From: Acidobacteriota bacterium
Lineage (GTDB): Bacteria > Acidobacteriota > Thermoanaerobaculia > Gp7-AA8
Assembly: GCA_003223695.1 (NCBI GenBank)
Contig: QHVY01000293.1
Coordinates: 1 to 6,427, forward strand
Direction: 5' to 3'
DNA length: 6,427 nucleotides
Shown here: piece after piece, positions 6,377-6,427 of the stretch
Layout: every line of letters begins with the position of its first letter
Numbering within the stretch: the first letter of the stretch is position 1
Notes under the pieces: model-generated
What the model saw: the letters and a program-made list of their open reading frames with translations, nothing else
Databases searched by the model: none
What the model was told of the DNA's origin: nothing
Made by a program: the position numbers and the translations under genes

Positions 6377-6427
6377 ATGAAAACCGACGAGCTGATTCAA
6401 GGCATCCAGAAAGGCGAGACTGCGAAG
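6377..6427 (+). CDS. Start of an unidentified rightward gene (3' end cut off)
   Basis: An ATG at 6377 opens MKTDELIQGIQKGETAK and the frame runs off the right edge. The hydrophilic, helix-like start with a short upstream GAAG (6364-6367, 9 nt before ATG) looks like the beginning of a cytoplasmic protein. Beginnings like 'DELI...QKGE' occur in several unrelated families (sigma factors, ankyrin-type proteins), so 17 residues are not enough to name it. It is divergent from the leftward gene cluster and may share its control region. Confidence 0.5.
   Translation, partial: MKTDELIQGIQKGETAK

Overview
GC-rich bacterial DNA with tightly spaced genes. A purine-rich GGAGG ribosome binding site, a GTG start and a large secreted protein built from repeated beta-rich modules with 'VDN-x-TNDP' signatures suggest a free-living Gram-negative-type bacterium. 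Acidobacteriota (for example Thermoanaerobaculia-like soil lineages) is my best guess, by resemblance only; there is no rRNA or other marker to confirm it.

Layout, left to right. (1) Positions 2-1660, plus strand: the 3' part of a PAS-GGDEF-EAL cyclic-di-GMP signalling protein, cut by the left edge. (2) Positions 1661-1732: a short convergent gap filled by a 7-bp G-rich repeat array that turns into its own inverted copy. (3) Minus strand, transcribed leftward: a 58/59-residue Cys/His-rich probable zinc-binding protein (6090-6269), an unrecognised 72-residue protein (5823-6041), a flavin amine oxidase (4570-5817) starting with GTG 5 nt after the previous stop, and a 927-residue secreted repeat protein (1733-4516) with its own strong ribosome binding site. 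Gaps between these four are 48, 5 and 53 nt, so some or all may be co-transcribed. (4) A roughly 107-bp divergent region (6270-6376) holding a perfect 6-3-6 inverted repeat and, facing left, a 13-codon leader ORF with a strong Shine-Dalgarno sequence whose stop overlaps the start of the zinc-binding gene. (5) The first 17 codons of a rightward gene cut by the right edge.

How the genes relate: the signalling protein is convergent with the rest and probably independent. The amine oxidase and the 72-residue protein are the only pair with clear evidence of coupling. No known multi-gene defence, mobile or biosynthetic system is visible. The least ordinary parts are the leader-ORF arrangement in front of the short Cys/His gene, the inverted heptamer array, and the secreted repeat protein whose N-terminal half I cannot assign.
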